Shown one piece after another: positions 6,200 through 6,264 of a DNA stretch of 6,264 nt (within the stretch, counting starts at the first letter, position 1; the number at the start of each line of letters is the position of its first letter). Both the position numbers and the translations under genes were made by a program. The DNA is from CAZYWA01 sp964650975 [NCBI: uncultured bacterium] (GTDB lineage: Bacteria > JADJOY01): the NCBI GenBank assembly GCA_964650975.1, contig CAZYWA010000473.1, forward strand, positions 1-6,264. Direction: 5' to 3'. The notes under the pieces were generated by a model. That model worked only from the letters and a program-made list of their open reading frames with translations. It ran no database searches and was not told where the DNA came from.

Positions 6200-6264
6200 A
6201 TCGGAGACCCGCGCCGCCATCCAGCGCCGCGAGGTCCGGTTTCCCGACGGCCCGATTCGCCATG

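Larger units (their letters stand above)
5632..6264. other. 633-base region with no supported gene
   Basis: Frames here are short and interrupted on both strands. The longest, 5695-5973 on the minus strand, has an Arg/Ser-rich, low-information translation and no ribosome binding site worth noting. A 36-codon open stretch on the minus strand (6046-5936) reads more like protein (for example TDRVDVVDATAYVFRFDQ) but has no start, being closed upstream by a stop at 6049-6047; it could be the tail of a decayed gene. The rest holds the AT-rich patch upstream of the methyltransferase gene and a cluster of inverted repeats at 6072-6199. An ATG occupies the last three bases on the plus strand, without a visible ribosome binding site. 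Confidence 0.55.

Noticed and set aside
6262-6264. ATG at the extreme right edge on the plus strand
   Set aside because: No visible ribosome binding site and no downstream sequence to judge, so no gene is called.

Overview
The window comes from a GC-rich bacterial genome and carries its genes on the minus strand. The families present (IS1380-type transposase, CheR-like methyltransferase, hybrid histidine kinase with a long Glu/Gln coiled coil) are common in soil Proteobacteria, Myxococcota and similar groups. Nothing here fixes the taxon. No tRNA, rRNA or CRISPR array was seen.

Layout. (1) Bases 1-1553 are most of an IS1380-family insertion sequence. Its transposase (74-1446) is split by a one-base frameshift near base 346. 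The transposase-upstream end appears to lie at base 1553, directly against a TTAA at 1554-1557; the other end lies off the left edge. (2) Bases 1558-1834 hold a small open frame with a good ribosome binding site and a GTG start that runs into the IS, probably a gene interrupted by the insertion. Bases 1835-2054 are non-coding as far as I can tell, with weak hairpins and no convincing terminator. (3) Bases 2055-5631 are the functional core: a CheR-like SAM-dependent methyltransferase gene followed, with a 26-base overlap, by an 885-residue membrane-anchored hybrid sensor histidine kinase (4 TM - coiled coil - GAF - PAS - HisKA - HATPase - REC). (4) Bases 5632-6264 contain no gene I can support. 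They hold an AT-rich patch that may include the operon promoter, and several short perfect inverted repeats.

How the genes work together. The kinase has all residues needed for autophosphorylation (H509) and intramolecular transfer to its receiver (D809). CheR enzymes normally methylate glutamates in the coiled-coil signalling region of chemoreceptors. Here there is no chemoreceptor, CheA, CheW or CheB, and the overlapping partner has a coiled coil built of repeated Glu-Glu-Leu heptads. The testable idea is that the methyltransferase acts on, or docks to, this kinase rather than a chemotaxis receptor. That is inference from gene order and motifs only. I see no entirely new system; this two-gene module is the most interesting part of the window.
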